DNA from: Rhodospirillaceae bacterium | GTDB taxonomy: Bacteria > Pseudomonadota > Alphaproteobacteria > GCA-2731375 | NCBI GenBank assembly: GCA_018701215.1 | Contig: JABIWH010000033.1 | Coordinates: 35,247-99,246, forward strand | Direction of reading: 5' to 3' | DNA length: 64,000 nt | Shown: piece by piece, positions 35,337 to 44,405 of the stretch | Layout: each line of letters opens with the position of its first letter | Numbering within the stretch: position 1 is the first letter of the stretch | The notes under the pieces: model-generated | Told to the model about the DNA's origin: nothing | What the model saw: the letters and a program-made list of their open reading frames with translations, nothing else | Databases searched by the model: none | Translations under genes and position numbers: made by a program

Positions 35337-38300
35337 TTAGGCGGCCCTGACATCGGCCAGAAAGGTTTCCACCGTGCCTTTCAGGGACTCGGCCTGCTTG
35401 GCCAGTTCCTCGGAGGCGGACAGCACCTGGGTGGCGGCTGTACCGGTTTCCGAAGTCGCCTCGGAGACGGAGGAGATGTTTGCCGTCACCTCCTGGGTGC
35501 CTCTAGCGGCCTGATCCACGTTGCGGCCAATTTCCTGGGTCGCCGCCGATTGCTCCTCAACGGCCGAGGATACGGTGGTCGAGATCTCGTTGATCTTGCC
35601 AATGGTCTCGGAAATGCCCTGCAGGGCTGTTACGGCACCGTTGGTTTCCTGCTGCATGGAGGTGATCTGCGCAGCGATCTCCTCGGTTGCCTTGGCGGTC
35701 TGGTTGGCCAGGTTCTTGACCTCACTGGCCACCACGGCGAAGCCCTTGCCCGCCTCACCTGCGCGCGCGGCCTCAATCGTGGCGTTCAGGGCCAACAGGT
35801 TGGTTTGGGCGGCGATGTCGTTGATCAGATCAACCACGTCGCCGATCTTTTGCGCCGCGTCATTCAGGCTAAGCACCGACTGGTTGGTGTTCTCGGTCTG
35901 AACAACCGCTTCGTTGGTGATGCGCGCGGATTCATTGACCTGCCGGGTAATCTCGTCAATCGACGAGGACAGCTCTTCCGACGCCGCTGCGACGGTCTGC
36001 ACGTTTGTGCTGGCCTGTTCCGAGGCCGCTGCAACGGTTGCGGATTGTTGCAGGGTCTCTTCCGCCGTACTGGCCATGGAACGCGCGGTGGCGTCCATCT
36101 CCGTCGTGGCGGAAGCCACCGTCTTCAGGATATCGGCGACGGCGCCACCAAAGTCCTTAGTGATGGCGTCCCGTCTCTCCACACGGGCATCACGCGCGGC
36201 CCGTTCCTTTTCCTGTTCAGCGAGCAGTTCATCATTGCGGATCATGTTGTCCTTGAAGACCTGAACCGCCGCCGCCATGGCACCAACTTCGTCAACCCGG
36301 TCCTGGGCCGGAATTTCGACCGTCTTGTCGCCATCCGCCAAGACAGTCATGGAGTCGGTCATATCGACAATCGGCTTCGACACCGAACGCGCCAGGAAGT
36401 AACCTGCGGCCGCAATAGCGGCGGCACCAACCAAGCCGATGATGACCATCAGCCATTTCAGATGACCAATCACGGCGAAAGCCTCGGCCTCGTCGATTTC
36501 GGCCAGCAAGGCCCAGGTCACGCCCGCCAATTGCAGCGGTGCGTATGCCGATAGCACCGGATTACCGTTGTAGTCGATCACGATATCCCGGCCGGTCTTG
36601 CCCGCTAGGGCCGCCATGGCCGCAGCCGAGGTAACGCTGCCCTTGGACGGATCGGCAAAGGAGGCGACTACCGAGTGATTTTTCGGATCCAGATAGGAGT
36701 CCGAGCGCATCAAGTTGTCTTGACCAACCAAATAGCTCTCGCCGGTCTCGCCCATACCGTCGCGCTGCTGCATGATGGCATTGATGGCGCCCAGGGACAG
36801 TTGCAGGGCAACAACAACTTCAGTCTGGCCGTTCTTGATCACGGGCTGGGCGATAAAGGCGGCCGGCTCATTGTTGGAGGGGGCATAGGGGGCGAAATCA
36901 GCCAGACCATATTGACCGCTCTTCAATGTGCTCTGGACCAGCTTGCCCAAGCCGGAAGAGGCGAATTTACCGTCAACCATGTTGGTCTGGTAATCGGATT
37001 CCTTGGCTGCTGAGTAGAAGACATAGCCCGTCGGATCGATCAGAAACAGGTCGTAGTAACCGTACAGCTCCACATACTTGGCATAGAAATCCTTGCCCGC
37101 CGCGTCCACGGGAACGACCATTTCCTCGATGTCCATCTTGGCGTTCAGGGCCCAGGTCACGCCGCCGATATCGATCGGGGTATAGGCGATGATGGTCGGC
37201 TTCTTACGATAGTCGATAATGTAACCAACGCCGGTTTCGCCGCGTTTAAACACTGCCTGGGTGTCGTCGGTGAAGACTTTGCCGTTTTTCGGATGACGGA
37301 AGGAAGACACCACGGAGCGGTTCTTGGTGTCCAGGCGGCTATCGGAACGCATCAGATAATCGGAACCGACCAGGATGGTTTCACCAGTTTTTCCCAAGCC
37401 CGCCGTCTCGCTCATGATTTCCGTTATGCGATCCAGAGGCATCTGGAAGATGAGGATGCCGACTTTTTTGCCGCCGTCATAGATGGGAGAAGCGATGAAG
37501 CCCGCCGGCGCATCATAGGATGGCGTGTACAAATCATAATCCATCAGGGCGACGGAATGGGCGCCATCTTGCGTCATCGCCGCTTTGTAAGCGCGGGCCA
37601 GATTTGAATCCGCCCAAGGACCGTTTTTCAACGAAGTTCCGTAATCCAATTCCTTAAAGACGGAATATTGCACATTGCCGTGCTCCGCATCGACCAGGAA
37701 AATATCGTAATAGCCGAACTTTTCCAGATAGTTGCGAATAATCGGGTGAACCTTGCTGTGCAGCCTGTCATAGCCGGAACCATTGCCCAGGCTATCAAGC
37801 AGGTGCTTTTCGCCCAGGGGATTCTTGTTGGCGCGGATGAAGTTGTACTGGAACACCACCGCGTTATCGCTCAACTTGGCAACCACGCTGCCGGCATCGA
37901 ACGTAGCCGTCTTGTTCTGAGCCTTGTATTCAGTGGCGAACTCGCCGGTATAGTAAGTCGACAGCGCCGTGCGCATTTCCGACACTCGCGCCGGCGTCAC
38001 ATTTGTTTCGGCAGCGAAGCTTGCAAAAGCGGCATCAAAGCCGACCATGGCATCGACGATCATCCGATCTTCCGACAAGGTTAAGACCTGGTCCCGGATA
38101 CCTGCGAAATAGCGGCTGACGGCGGATTTCTTGATCTCGCGGATTGCCGTCAACTTCGAGATCGCTTCGGTGCGCAGAGTATCGACGGTTTCCATCAACA
38201 CGCCCATGTCGCCTTTGCGCGCGGCAAAGAAGGTCTCGACCTGCGCCTTCTTGATACCGCGCACGCCTTCCAACTGATTGAAGGCCTGGTTGGACAAGGC

Positions 38301-38420
38301 ATCGCTGGCGCGCTCAAGCGCGACCAAGCCGATAACGGCGAACGGTACAATGCCGATTACCAGAAAAGCCGCGATCAGTTTTGGACCGATTTTCAAGTTT
38401 GCAATACTAAATCCCGACAT
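35337..38420 (-). CDS. Methyl-accepting chemotaxis protein with tandem Cache-like sensors
   Basis: A 1027-residue chemoreceptor. The start at 38420 ([12 protein letters not shown]) is supported by GGAGGG directly upstream; another ATG five codons earlier is in a worse position. A first membrane helix lies at about residues 15-35 and a second at about 650-675. The periplasmic region holds two Cache-like units, recognisable from [10 protein letters not shown] plus [19 protein letters not shown] and from [10 protein letters not shown] plus [19 protein letters not shown] (near 233-360 and 452-580). HAMP and signalling helices follow; the tip region is [23 protein letters not shown]. The C-terminal signalling part is nearly identical to that of the neighbouring receptor. 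Ligand unknown. Confidence 0.9.
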   Translation of the reverse strand: MSGFSIANLKIGPKLIAAFLVIGIVPFAVIGLVALERASDALSNQAFNQLEGVRGIKKAQVETFFAARKGDMGVLMETVDTLRTEAISKLTAIREIKKSAVSRYFAGIRDQVLTLSEDRMIVDAMVGFDAAFASFAAETNVTPARVSEMRTALSTYYTGEFATEYKAQNKTATFDAGSVVAKLSDNAVVFQYNFIRANKNPLGEKHLLDSLGNGSGYDRLHSKVHPIIRNYLEKFGYYDIFLVDAEHGNVQYSVFKELDYGTSLKNGPWADSNLARAYKAAMTQDGAHSVALMDYDLYTPSYDAPAGFIASPIYDGGKKVGILIFQMPLDRITEIMSETAGLGKTGETILVGSDYLMRSDSRLDTKNRSVVSSFRHPKNGKVFTDDTQAVFKRGETGVGYIIDYRKKPTIIAYTPIDIGGVTWALNAKMDIEEMVVPVDAAGKDFYAKYVELYGYYDLFLIDPTGYVFYSAAKESDYQTNMVDGKFASSGLGKLVQSTLKSGQYGLADFAPYAPSNNEPAAFIAQPVIKNGQTEVVVALQLSLGAINAIMQQRDGMGETGESYLVGQDNLMRSDSYLDPKNHSVVASFADPSKGSVTSAAAMAALAGKTGRDIVIDYNGNPVLSAYAPLQLAGVTWALLAEIDEAEAFAVIGHLKWLMVIIGLVGAAAIAAAGYFLARSVSKPIVDMTDSMTVLADGDKTVEIPAQDRVDEVGAMAAAVQVFKDNMIRNDELLAEQEKERAARDARVERRDAITKDFGGAVADILKTVASATTEMDATARSMASTAEETLQQSATVAAASEQASTNVQTVAAASEELSSSIDEITRQVNESARITNEAVVQTENTNQSVLSLNDAAQKIGDVVDLINDIAAQTNLLALNATIEAARAGEAGKGFAVVASEVKNLANQTAKATEEIAAQITSMQQETNGAVTALQGISETIGKINEISTTVSSAVEEQSAATQEIGRNVDQAARGTQEVTANISSVSEATSETGTAATQVLSASEELAKQAESLKGTVETFLADVRAA

Positions 38421-38892
38421 CGTGAATCCCTCCATCTTCGACCGCCGTTATTTGTGCTCGACATTGACGGTCCGCTGGTCGGTCTATCCGACTCTATATT
38501 TTCGTGTCATCCGGTGCCGACACCGGACATTGGCGATAATCGTGCGCCATGGTGGGGCCAAGAGCTTACAAATATGTTAAATTTGCTCGATAATCGATTA
38601 TTACATATTCGTTACATTCTTTTTTTCGAACAATTGTTTGATTTTACCAGAGAATATTTATATCGTAATACATTGTTTTTATTCAATGATTTTATATTTT
38701 TTTTAATGATAATCACACTTAACCACAACCTGTAGTATATGCCTAAAAGCGATATTCCTTTACGCGACAGTTCCGTCGATCGTGGCGCCATGGCGCCATG
38801 GCGCCACAATGGCGCCTGAGCCCCGCGATTGCCATTGCTGGAGCGCAACAAAGTGCCTTTTTCCAGCCTCATAATTCAGCTATGCAATCGGG
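38421..38892. promoter_or_regulatory. AT-rich divergent region with hairpin, upstream of a receptor gene and murJ
   Basis: This 472-base gap between the divergent receptor and murJ genes contains a strongly AT-rich stretch (about 38575-38750), unlike the GC-rich genes around it. A perfect TCCGGTG-CCGA-CACCGGA hairpin (38510-38527) lies in the receptor's upstream region, and the octamer repeats at 38783 lie on the murJ side. Promoters for both genes are expected; none was identified with certainty. Confidence 0.45.
38783..38816. repeat. Tandem palindromic TGGCGCCA octamers
   Basis: Three perfect head-to-tail copies of TGGCGCCA (38783-38806) are followed by CAA and a fourth partial copy, TGGCGCC (38810-38816). 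Each octamer is itself a perfect palindrome. They lie 77 bases before the murJ start. They could be operator sites for a dimeric repressor, a slip-strand hotspot, or a methylation target cluster (GGCGCC). Function unknown. Confidence 0.7.
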
Positions 38893-40443
38893 ATGAATTT
38901 GTTTCGCGCCTTTGCCACGGTCGGTGGCTACACCATGTTGAGCCGCATACTGGGTTTTGTGCGTGATATCCTGATAGCCGGCACCCTGGGTGCGGGGCCC
39001 GTGGCGGATGCTTTCTTCGTCGCTTTCAAGTTGCCGAATTTCTTCCGCCGCCTGTTCGCCGAAGGCGCTTTCAACGCCGGTTTCGTGCCGCTGTTTTCAG
39101 ATCTGTTGGCCAACAATGGGCCCGCGCAGGCCCGCGCCTTCGCCGAGCAAGCGCTTAGCTTCCTGTTGCTGACCTTGTTCATCTTTGTCACCCTGGCACA
39201 GCTTACCATGCCCTGGTTGATGCAAGCGTTGGCACCTGGCTTTGTCGACGATCCGGAACGTTTCGATCTGGCGGTTGCCTTTACCCGCATCACCTTTCCC
39301 TACTTGCTGTTTATCTCGCTTGTCTCGCTCATGGGCGGTGTGCTGAATTCCCTGCAGCGTTTCGCCGCCGTGGCAGCCACACCGGTGCTGTTAAACATCT
39401 GCCTGATCGCGGCGATCACCCTGCTCTCGCCCCACCTGCCCAGTCCGGGACATGCCCTGGCCTGGGGCGTCGCCGTGGCCGGGGTGGTACAGCTGGTCTG
39501 GCTATCCATTGCCTGCCAGCGGGCCGGCATGGGCCTGCGCCTGCCGCGCCCCCGCCTGACGCCCAAGATACGCGAGTTGTTGCGCCTGATGTTGCCAGCC
39601 GCGCTTGGCGCCGGTGTGGTGCAAGTTAATCTAGTGATCGACATCATCCTGGCGTCCTTGCTGCCCAAGGGCTCGGTCTCGTTCCTGTTTTACGCCGACC
39701 GTTTGAACCAATTACCCATCGGCGTGGTCGGCGTCGCGGTGGGCACCGCCATTTTGCCCCTGCTGTCCCGTCTGGTGGCGCAAAAGGACCAATCCGCTGC
39801 GCTTCAGGCATTGAACCGGGCTATTGAATTAACGCTGTTTCTGGCCCTGCCGGCGATGTTCGCGTTTTTACTGACGGCGGACGAGTTGATCCTGACCCTA
39901 TTCCAGCGCGGCCAGTTCGATGCCGCGGCCGTCCGTGCCACGGCCTTTGCCCTGACCGCCTACGCGGTGGGGCTGCCGGCCTATGTTCTGGTCAAGGTCT
40001 TGGGACCGGCCTTTTTCGCGCGCCGAGATACCCGCACGCCGGTTCTGGTCGGCATCGGTGCAATGGTGGTCAACGTGATCCTGAATCTAATCCTGATGCA
40101 ATTCCTGGCCCACGCCGGCCTGGCGCTGGCCACCGCCATCGCAGCCTGGTTGAACGTCGGGCTGCTGTCCTGGATCCTGTACCACCGGGGCGATCTGGTA
40201 CCCGACCACCGCTTGATACAACGCCTTGGCAGGGCCCTGGGCGCGGCCCTGATCATGACGCTGATCCTGTGGTGGCTGAAAGATCTTTTGGCGGCGCAGT
40301 TCCTTGGGGACGGCGAAATACAACGCATCCTGGCCCTGGCGGTACTGGTGGCAGCCGGCATGCTCAGCTATGCCGTGAGCGCCGTGCTTTTACGTGCGGT
40401 ACGATGGCACGAGATCAAGGCCCTATTGGCAGGACGGCGCTAG
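38893..40443 (+). CDS. murJ: Lipid II flippase MurJ
   Basis: A 516-residue polytopic membrane protein of the MOP superfamily that flips lipid II across the inner membrane during peptidoglycan synthesis. It shows about 14 hydrophobic helices, the N-terminal MNLFRAFATVGGYTMLSRILGFVRDILIAGTLG, and the central cavity segment ADAFFVAFKLPNFFRRLFAEGAFNAGFVPLF with the conserved charged and aromatic residues. Length is usual. The start at 38893 fits the family N-terminus. In related genomes it lies next to glnD, here two receptor genes intervene. A CoA-transferase gene follows 46 bases later. Confidence 0.95.
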   Translation: MNLFRAFATVGGYTMLSRILGFVRDILIAGTLGAGPVADAFFVAFKLPNFFRRLFAEGAFNAGFVPLFSDLLANNGPAQARAFAEQALSFLLLTLFIFVTLAQLTMPWLMQALAPGFVDDPERFDLAVAFTRITFPYLLFISLVSLMGGVLNSLQRFAAVAATPVLLNICLIAAITLLSPHLPSPGHALAWGVAVAGVVQLVWLSIACQRAGMGLRLPRPRLTPKIRELLRLMLPAALGAGVVQVNLVIDIILASLLPKGSVSFLFYADRLNQLPIGVVGVAVGTAILPLLSRLVAQKDQSAALQALNRAIELTLFLALPAMFAFLLTADELILTLFQRGQFDAAAVRATAFALTAYAVGLPAYVLVKVLGPAFFARRDTRTPVLVGIGAMVVNVILNLILMQFLAHAGLALATAIAAWLNVGLLSWILYHRGDLVPDHRLIQRLGRALGAALIMTLILWWLKDLLAAQFLGDGEIQRILALAVLVAAGMLSYAVSAVLLRAVRWHEIKALLAGRR

Positions 40444-40489
40444 ATCGCTATGCATGGTGAAACCCTGAAATATTCCGACGGATGATGAA

Positions 40490-41674
40490 ATGACCAACCG
40501 CAAGCCGCTTTCCGGCATCAAGGTATTCGATGCGACCCAGGGCGTTGCCGGGCCCCATGCCACCATGCTGTTGGCCCAGCACGGCGCCGACGTAATTAAG
40601 GTGGAGCCCTTGGATGGCGATTGGGGCCGCTCGCTGGGCAAGATGTACGGCGATCTATGCGCCCACGCGGTGACCTTTAATCGCGGCAAACGCTCCATCG
40701 CACTGGATCTGAAATCGGAAGACGGCCGTGCGGTGGCCCAGAAACTGGCGGCCGAGGCTGATATCGTGGTGGAAAGCTTCCGCCCCGGCGTGATGGCGCG
40801 CTTTGGCCTTGGCTACGAGGATATCAAGGCGAAGCGGGACGACGTGATCTATCTCTCCGTCACCGGCTTCGGTCAGGAGGGCCCCTATAGTGATCAACCG
40901 GTCACGGATTCGGTAATCCAGGCCTTTTCCGGCTGGATGTCCATCAATCGCGACGCAGAGGGCACGCCGCAACGGATCGGCATGATCGCCGTCGACGTGA
41001 TGACCGGCCTGTATGCCTATCAGGCCATTTCCTCGGCCCTGATCGGACGCATGCGTTTTGGTGAGGGCGCATATATCGACTGTTCCCTGATGCAGTCCGC
41101 CGCCGCCTTCCAGAGCGCCAAGGTGCTGGAATACTTCATCGAGGACGGCGCCCCCCAGGTTCTCTACGTTCCCGTCGGCACCATGAAGACCGCCGATAGT
41201 CATATCAACATCACCGCCATGCGCGACCGCCACTATGTTTCGCTGTGCGAGGTTTTGGGCCTGGAGGAATTGATCGACGACCCGCGCTTTAATACCAGGG
41301 ACAAGCGGGTCGCGCGCGAAGCCGAATTGATGCCTATGATCCGGGCCGAGTTCCTCAAAAAAACCACCGCCGAATGGGGCGAACTGCTGACCGAGGCGGA
41401 AGTCATGAATTCGGCCATTTCCGACTATGGCGACTATCTCAAGGATGAGCATGTCGCAGCCGTCGATGGCGTCGCCTGGGTCGAGCATCAGGACATGGGC
41501 CGGATACCCATTGTCAACATTCCGGGCATGCCCAAGATCGACGGCGCCGATGCGTTGACCGAATGCGCCCATGTCGGCCAGCATACCAGCGCGATTCTGG
41601 CCGACGCCGGCTATGGCGCGGACGAAATCGCCGCCCTTCTGGCCAGTGACGCCGTCGGCGAGAGCAATGCCTGA
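40490..41674 (+). CDS. Class III CoA-transferase (CaiB/BaiF family)
   Basis: A 394-residue enzyme that moves CoA between an acyl donor and acceptor. The catalytic aspartate, Asp169 in formyl-CoA transferase numbering, is present at exactly residue 169 in IGMIAVDVMTGLYA. Other family signs are GVAGPHATMLLAQHGADVIKVEP (18-40), NRGKRSIALDLKSEDG and SFRPGVMARFGLGYE. The substrate cannot be told; members handle oxalate, carnitine, bile acid and aromatic CoAs. The next gene, a fatty-acid hydroxylase, starts inside its last codons (8-base overlap), so the two are coupled. They lie between murJ and trpS, which are often adjacent in related genomes. Confidence 0.9.
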   Translation: MTNRKPLSGIKVFDATQGVAGPHATMLLAQHGADVIKVEPLDGDWGRSLGKMYGDLCAHAVTFNRGKRSIALDLKSEDGRAVAQKLAAEADIVVESFRPGVMARFGLGYEDIKAKRDDVIYLSVTGFGQEGPYSDQPVTDSVIQAFSGWMSINRDAEGTPQRIGMIAVDVMTGLYAYQAISSALIGRMRFGEGAYIDCSLMQSAAAFQSAKVLEYFIEDGAPQVLYVPVGTMKTADSHINITAMRDRHYVSLCEVLGLEELIDDPRFNTRDKRVAREAELMPMIRAEFLKKTTAEWGELLTEAEVMNSAISDYGDYLKDEHVAAVDGVAWVEHQDMGRIPIVNIPGMPKIDGADALTECAHVGQHTSAILADAGYGADEIAALLASDAVGESNA

Positions 41675-42695
41675 ACCGGATCAGCTGGAGGGTTTTCCGC
41701 GGCTGGTGTTTGACGTTGTAACGGCGCTGATCAAACCGCTGTTCGCCTTCAAGCAATACGATTCATTTCTGTACTGGCCCTTTCTGGCGGTGGCCCTGGT
41801 TCTGGCCATTGTGGTCTTTCTCTCGCATCGGGCGGACGGTGACGGCAATTTCTTCAAGCGCTACTTCAATCGACGGATCTGGGGTCACGTTTCCGCCAAG
41901 GCCGATTACAAATTCTATTACATCAACGGTGTCCTGTTTCCCGCTATCTTCGCACCAGTGATCATATCGGGCGTCTGGGTCGGCGGACTGGCGGAAAGCG
42001 GCCTATCCGCGCTGCTTGGCGCCAGTCCGGTTGAGGGCACGGGCACGGGCACGGGCACAGGCACGGGCACAGGCACAGGCACAACCTTGCTCTACACGGT
42101 GCTGTTTTTTCTGGCTTACGATTTCGGCCGCTATATGGCGCATTACGTGCAGCACCGCTTCACCATTTTTTGGCATTTCCACAAGGTGCATCATTCGGCT
42201 GAAGTCCTAACGCCGTTCACCGCCTATCGGGTGCATCCGGTGGATCTGATCCTGATGTCTTCTTTCCCCGCGTTCGCCACCGGTCTGGTCAATGGCGGTT
42301 TCAATTACTGGTCGGGGGGAGCGGCGGGGTTCTATCTGTTTTTCGGCCTGCATGCGTTGATTTTCGTTTACAACCTGATCGGCAACCTGCGCCACAGCCA
42401 TGTCTGGCTCAGCTATGGTCCGGTGTTGAACCAAATCTTCATCTCGCCCGCCCAACATCAAATCCATCACAGCGTCGAACAACGCCACTGGGGCCAGAAC
42501 ATCGGCTTTGCCCTGGCCTTTTGGGACCGCCTGTTCGGCACCCTGTATGTGCCAAAGGAACACGAACATTTCGCCATGGGTCTGGGTGACGGCACCGAGG
42601 CCCGTTATCACAGCGTCCGGGGCATGTACTGGCAACCGGTCCGCGATCTGTTTGGCCAAGGCGGCGATGGTGGCAAGGACAGTCACGGCCTGTGA
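41667..42695 (+). CDS. Fatty acid hydroxylase / sterol desaturase family protein
   Basis: A 342-residue membrane-bound di-iron enzyme. It has about four to six hydrophobic helices and the histidine clusters that bind iron: HYVQHRF, HFHKVHHSAE and HQIHHSVEQRHW. Members insert oxygen or a double bond into lipids, steroids or similar compounds. The start at 41667 overlaps the CoA-transferase stop by eight bases, which suggests a shared mRNA and function. An unusual Gly-Thr tract encoded by a hexanucleotide repeat (42036-42083) lies in the loop before the first His cluster. Substrate unknown. Confidence 0.85.
   Translation: MPEPDQLEGFPRLVFDVVTALIKPLFAFKQYDSFLYWPFLAVALVLAIVVFLSHRADGDGNFFKRYFNRRIWGHVSAKADYKFYYINGVLFPAIFAPVIISGVWVGGLAESGLSALLGASPVEGTGTGTGTGTGTGTGTTLLYTVLFFLAYDFGRYMAHYVQHRFTIFWHFHKVHHSAEVLTPFTAYRVHPVDLILMSSFPAFATGLVNGGFNYWSGGAAGFYLFFGLHALIFVYNLIGNLRHSHVWLSYGPVLNQIFISPAQHQIHHSVEQRHWGQNIGFALAFWDRLFGTLYVPKEHEHFAMGLGDGTEARYHSVRGMYWQPVRDLFGQGGDGGKDSHGL
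42036..42083 (+). repeat. In-frame GGCAC(G/A) hexanucleotide repeat, 8 units
   Basis: Eight consecutive GGCACG or GGCACA units encode eight Gly-Thr dipeptides within the fatty-acid hydroxylase gene. Because the unit is six bases, changes in copy number lengthen or shorten the linker without shifting the frame. Confidence 0.9.
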
Positions 42696-42766
42696 CAAAG
42701 CGATAGGTTGACCCCCACCTCTAGCTGGGCAATAACCTGCCATCCATTTTTTAGGGCCAAAAAACC

Positions 42767-43768
42767 ATGAAGCGAATTTTTTCCGGGGTGCAGCCCACGG
42801 GCAACCTGCATTTGGGCAACTACCTGGGCGCCATCCGCAATTTCGCGCGCCTGCAGGACGACTATGAATGCATCTACTGCGTCGTCGACATGCACGCCAT
42901 CACGGTCTGGCAGGACCCGGCCGAATTGCAGGCCAACACGCGGGAAGTGACCGCCACCTTCCTGGCCGCCGGCATCGACCCATCGCGCCATATCATCTTT
43001 AATCAAAGCCAGGTGCCCGCGCATGCCGAACTGGCCTGGATCTTCAACTGCATCGCACGCCTGGGCTGGCTGAACCGCATGACGCAATTCAAGGAAAAGG
43101 CCGGCAAGCACCGCGAGAACGCCTCCGCCGGGCTGTACGTCTATCCCGTGCTCATGGCCGCCGATATCATGGTCTACAAGGCCACGCACGTGCCCGTGGG
43201 CGAGGATCAGAAACAGCATCTGGAACTGACCCGGGACGTGGCACAGAAATTCAACAACGATTTCGGCAAGGAGATTTTTCCCATTGTCGAGCCGCTGATC
43301 TTTGGCGAGGCCACCCGCGTGATGAGCCTGCGGGATGGTTCCAAAAAAATGTCCAAATCCGATCCCTCGGACTATTCCCGCATTACCATGACCGATGGCC
43401 CGGACGAGATCGCGCAAAAGATCCGCAAGGCCAAGACTGATCCCCAACCCCTGCCCGAAAGCGTCGAAGGCTTTGAAGGCCGGCCCGAGGCCGCCAACCT
43501 GATCACCATCTATGCCGCCCTGGCGGATATGGAGACCGAGGTGGTACTGGCTGAGCATGGTGGCCGGCAATTCTCTGACTTCAAGAAGGCGTTGACGGAA
43601 TTGGCGGTGGAGAAACTGGGGCCGGTCGGCTCCGAGATGCAGCGCCTGATGGCCGATCCCGCGCATGTGGATGGGGTTCTGAAAGACGGCGCGGAACGGG
43701 CCGAGGCCCTGGCCCGCCCGATCCTGCGCGAAGTCTATGAGGCGGTTGGCTTCCTAAACGTACGTTAA
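42767..43768 (+). CDS. trpS: Tryptophanyl-tRNA synthetase
   Basis: A 333-residue class I synthetase that charges tRNA-Trp. It has the HIGH-type motif as [13 protein letters not shown] (residues 10-22), the substrate segment DMHAIT, the [25 protein letters not shown] block and KMSKSDPSD (KMSKS loop). Length matches bacterial TrpS. The start at 42767 is an ATG giving [10 protein letters not shown], the standard beginning. It is the last of the mutS, glnD, murJ, trpS set. A GTTAAC inverted repeat follows the gene. Confidence 0.97.
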   Translation: MKRIFSGVQPTGNLHLGNYLGAIRNFARLQDDYECIYCVVDMHAITVWQDPAELQANTREVTATFLAAGIDPSRHIIFNQSQVPAHAELAWIFNCIARLGWLNRMTQFKEKAGKHRENASAGLYVYPVLMAADIMVYKATHVPVGEDQKQHLELTRDVAQKFNNDFGKEIFPIVEPLIFGEATRVMSLRDGSKKMSKSDPSDYSRITMTDGPDEIAQKIRKAKTDPQPLPESVEGFEGRPEAANLITIYAALADMETEVVLAEHGGRQFSDFKKALTELAVEKLGPVGSEMQRLMADPAHVDGVLKDGAERAEALARPILREVYEAVGFLNVR

Positions 43769-43849
43769 CCACGATTTCATCATTTAATGTTAACGGTCTA
43801 GCCTGCCGGTGCTCAATTTTGATCCTGCGCCGGGCATGAAAGGCTTTGA

Positions 43850-44335
43850 ATGATGGGCAGCGAGAAAAGCACGGCCGAAAAGATCGCGGACGAATTGCTG
43901 CGGGCTTCCTCGAATGAAGATGAGCAGCGCGCATCTGGCCCTGAACAGTCCGAAAAACATCCATTCCCTAAAAAGGTCTTCGAAGCCAATCAGAAAATCT
44001 TTGACGAGAATGACGTGGCGGACACCGCCTATATTCTAAGCAGCGGCGCGGTGGATATCCGCATCGGCACGCTTGGCGACACACCCAGACTGCTGACCAC
44101 GATCAAAGTCGGCGATGTCTTTGGTGAATTGGCACTGTTGGAAGAGCGCAGTCACAACGCGGCCGCCATAACCACCGAGCGTAGCGAGGTTCTGGAAATT
44201 CCACGCAAGGAATTCCTCAACCGCCTGGGCGCTTCGGATCTGGTGATGAAAACCGTGGTCGTCCACCTCTCCCGCCGCCTAAGCGAAACCACCATCGAGC
44301 TGGAAGAACTGCGCAAGGCCCGCTGGGACGGCTGA
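43850..44335 (+). CDS. Cyclic-nucleotide-binding-like domain protein
   Basis: A 161-residue protein. After a polar N-terminus it has a cNMP-type beta barrel: VFEANQKIFDENDVADTAYILSSGAVDIRIG and the GDVFGELALL block (about 88-97). The phosphate-binding arginine that normally follows in the RxA motif is replaced by Asn103 (SHNAAAIT), so classic cAMP or cGMP binding is doubtful. A C-terminal helix follows (VVVHLSRRLSETTIELEELRKARW) with no DNA-binding domain. It may be a scaffold or a regulator of an unseen partner. The first of two adjacent ATGs (43850) is used as the start; 43853 is equally possible. Confidence 0.75.
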   Translation: MMGSEKSTAEKIADELLRASSNEDEQRASGPEQSEKHPFPKKVFEANQKIFDENDVADTAYILSSGAVDIRIGTLGDTPRLLTTIKVGDVFGELALLEERSHNAAAITTERSEVLEIPRKEFLNRLGASDLVMKTVVVHLSRRLSETTIELEELRKARWDG

Positions 44336-44405
44336 ACGGCAAAGCTAACCTCTTGACGTCGGCGCCCTGGGGCTCGACCATGGCCTGAAACAGGGAGAGG
44401 TCATC

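Noticed and set aside
42036..42083. A phase-variation switch in the fatty-acid hydroxylase
   Set aside because: The unit is six bases, so copy changes keep the frame; only loop length can vary.
43763..43795. A terminator after trpS
   Set aside because: The CGTTAAC and GTTAACG arms are separated by about nineteen bases and no T-run follows.
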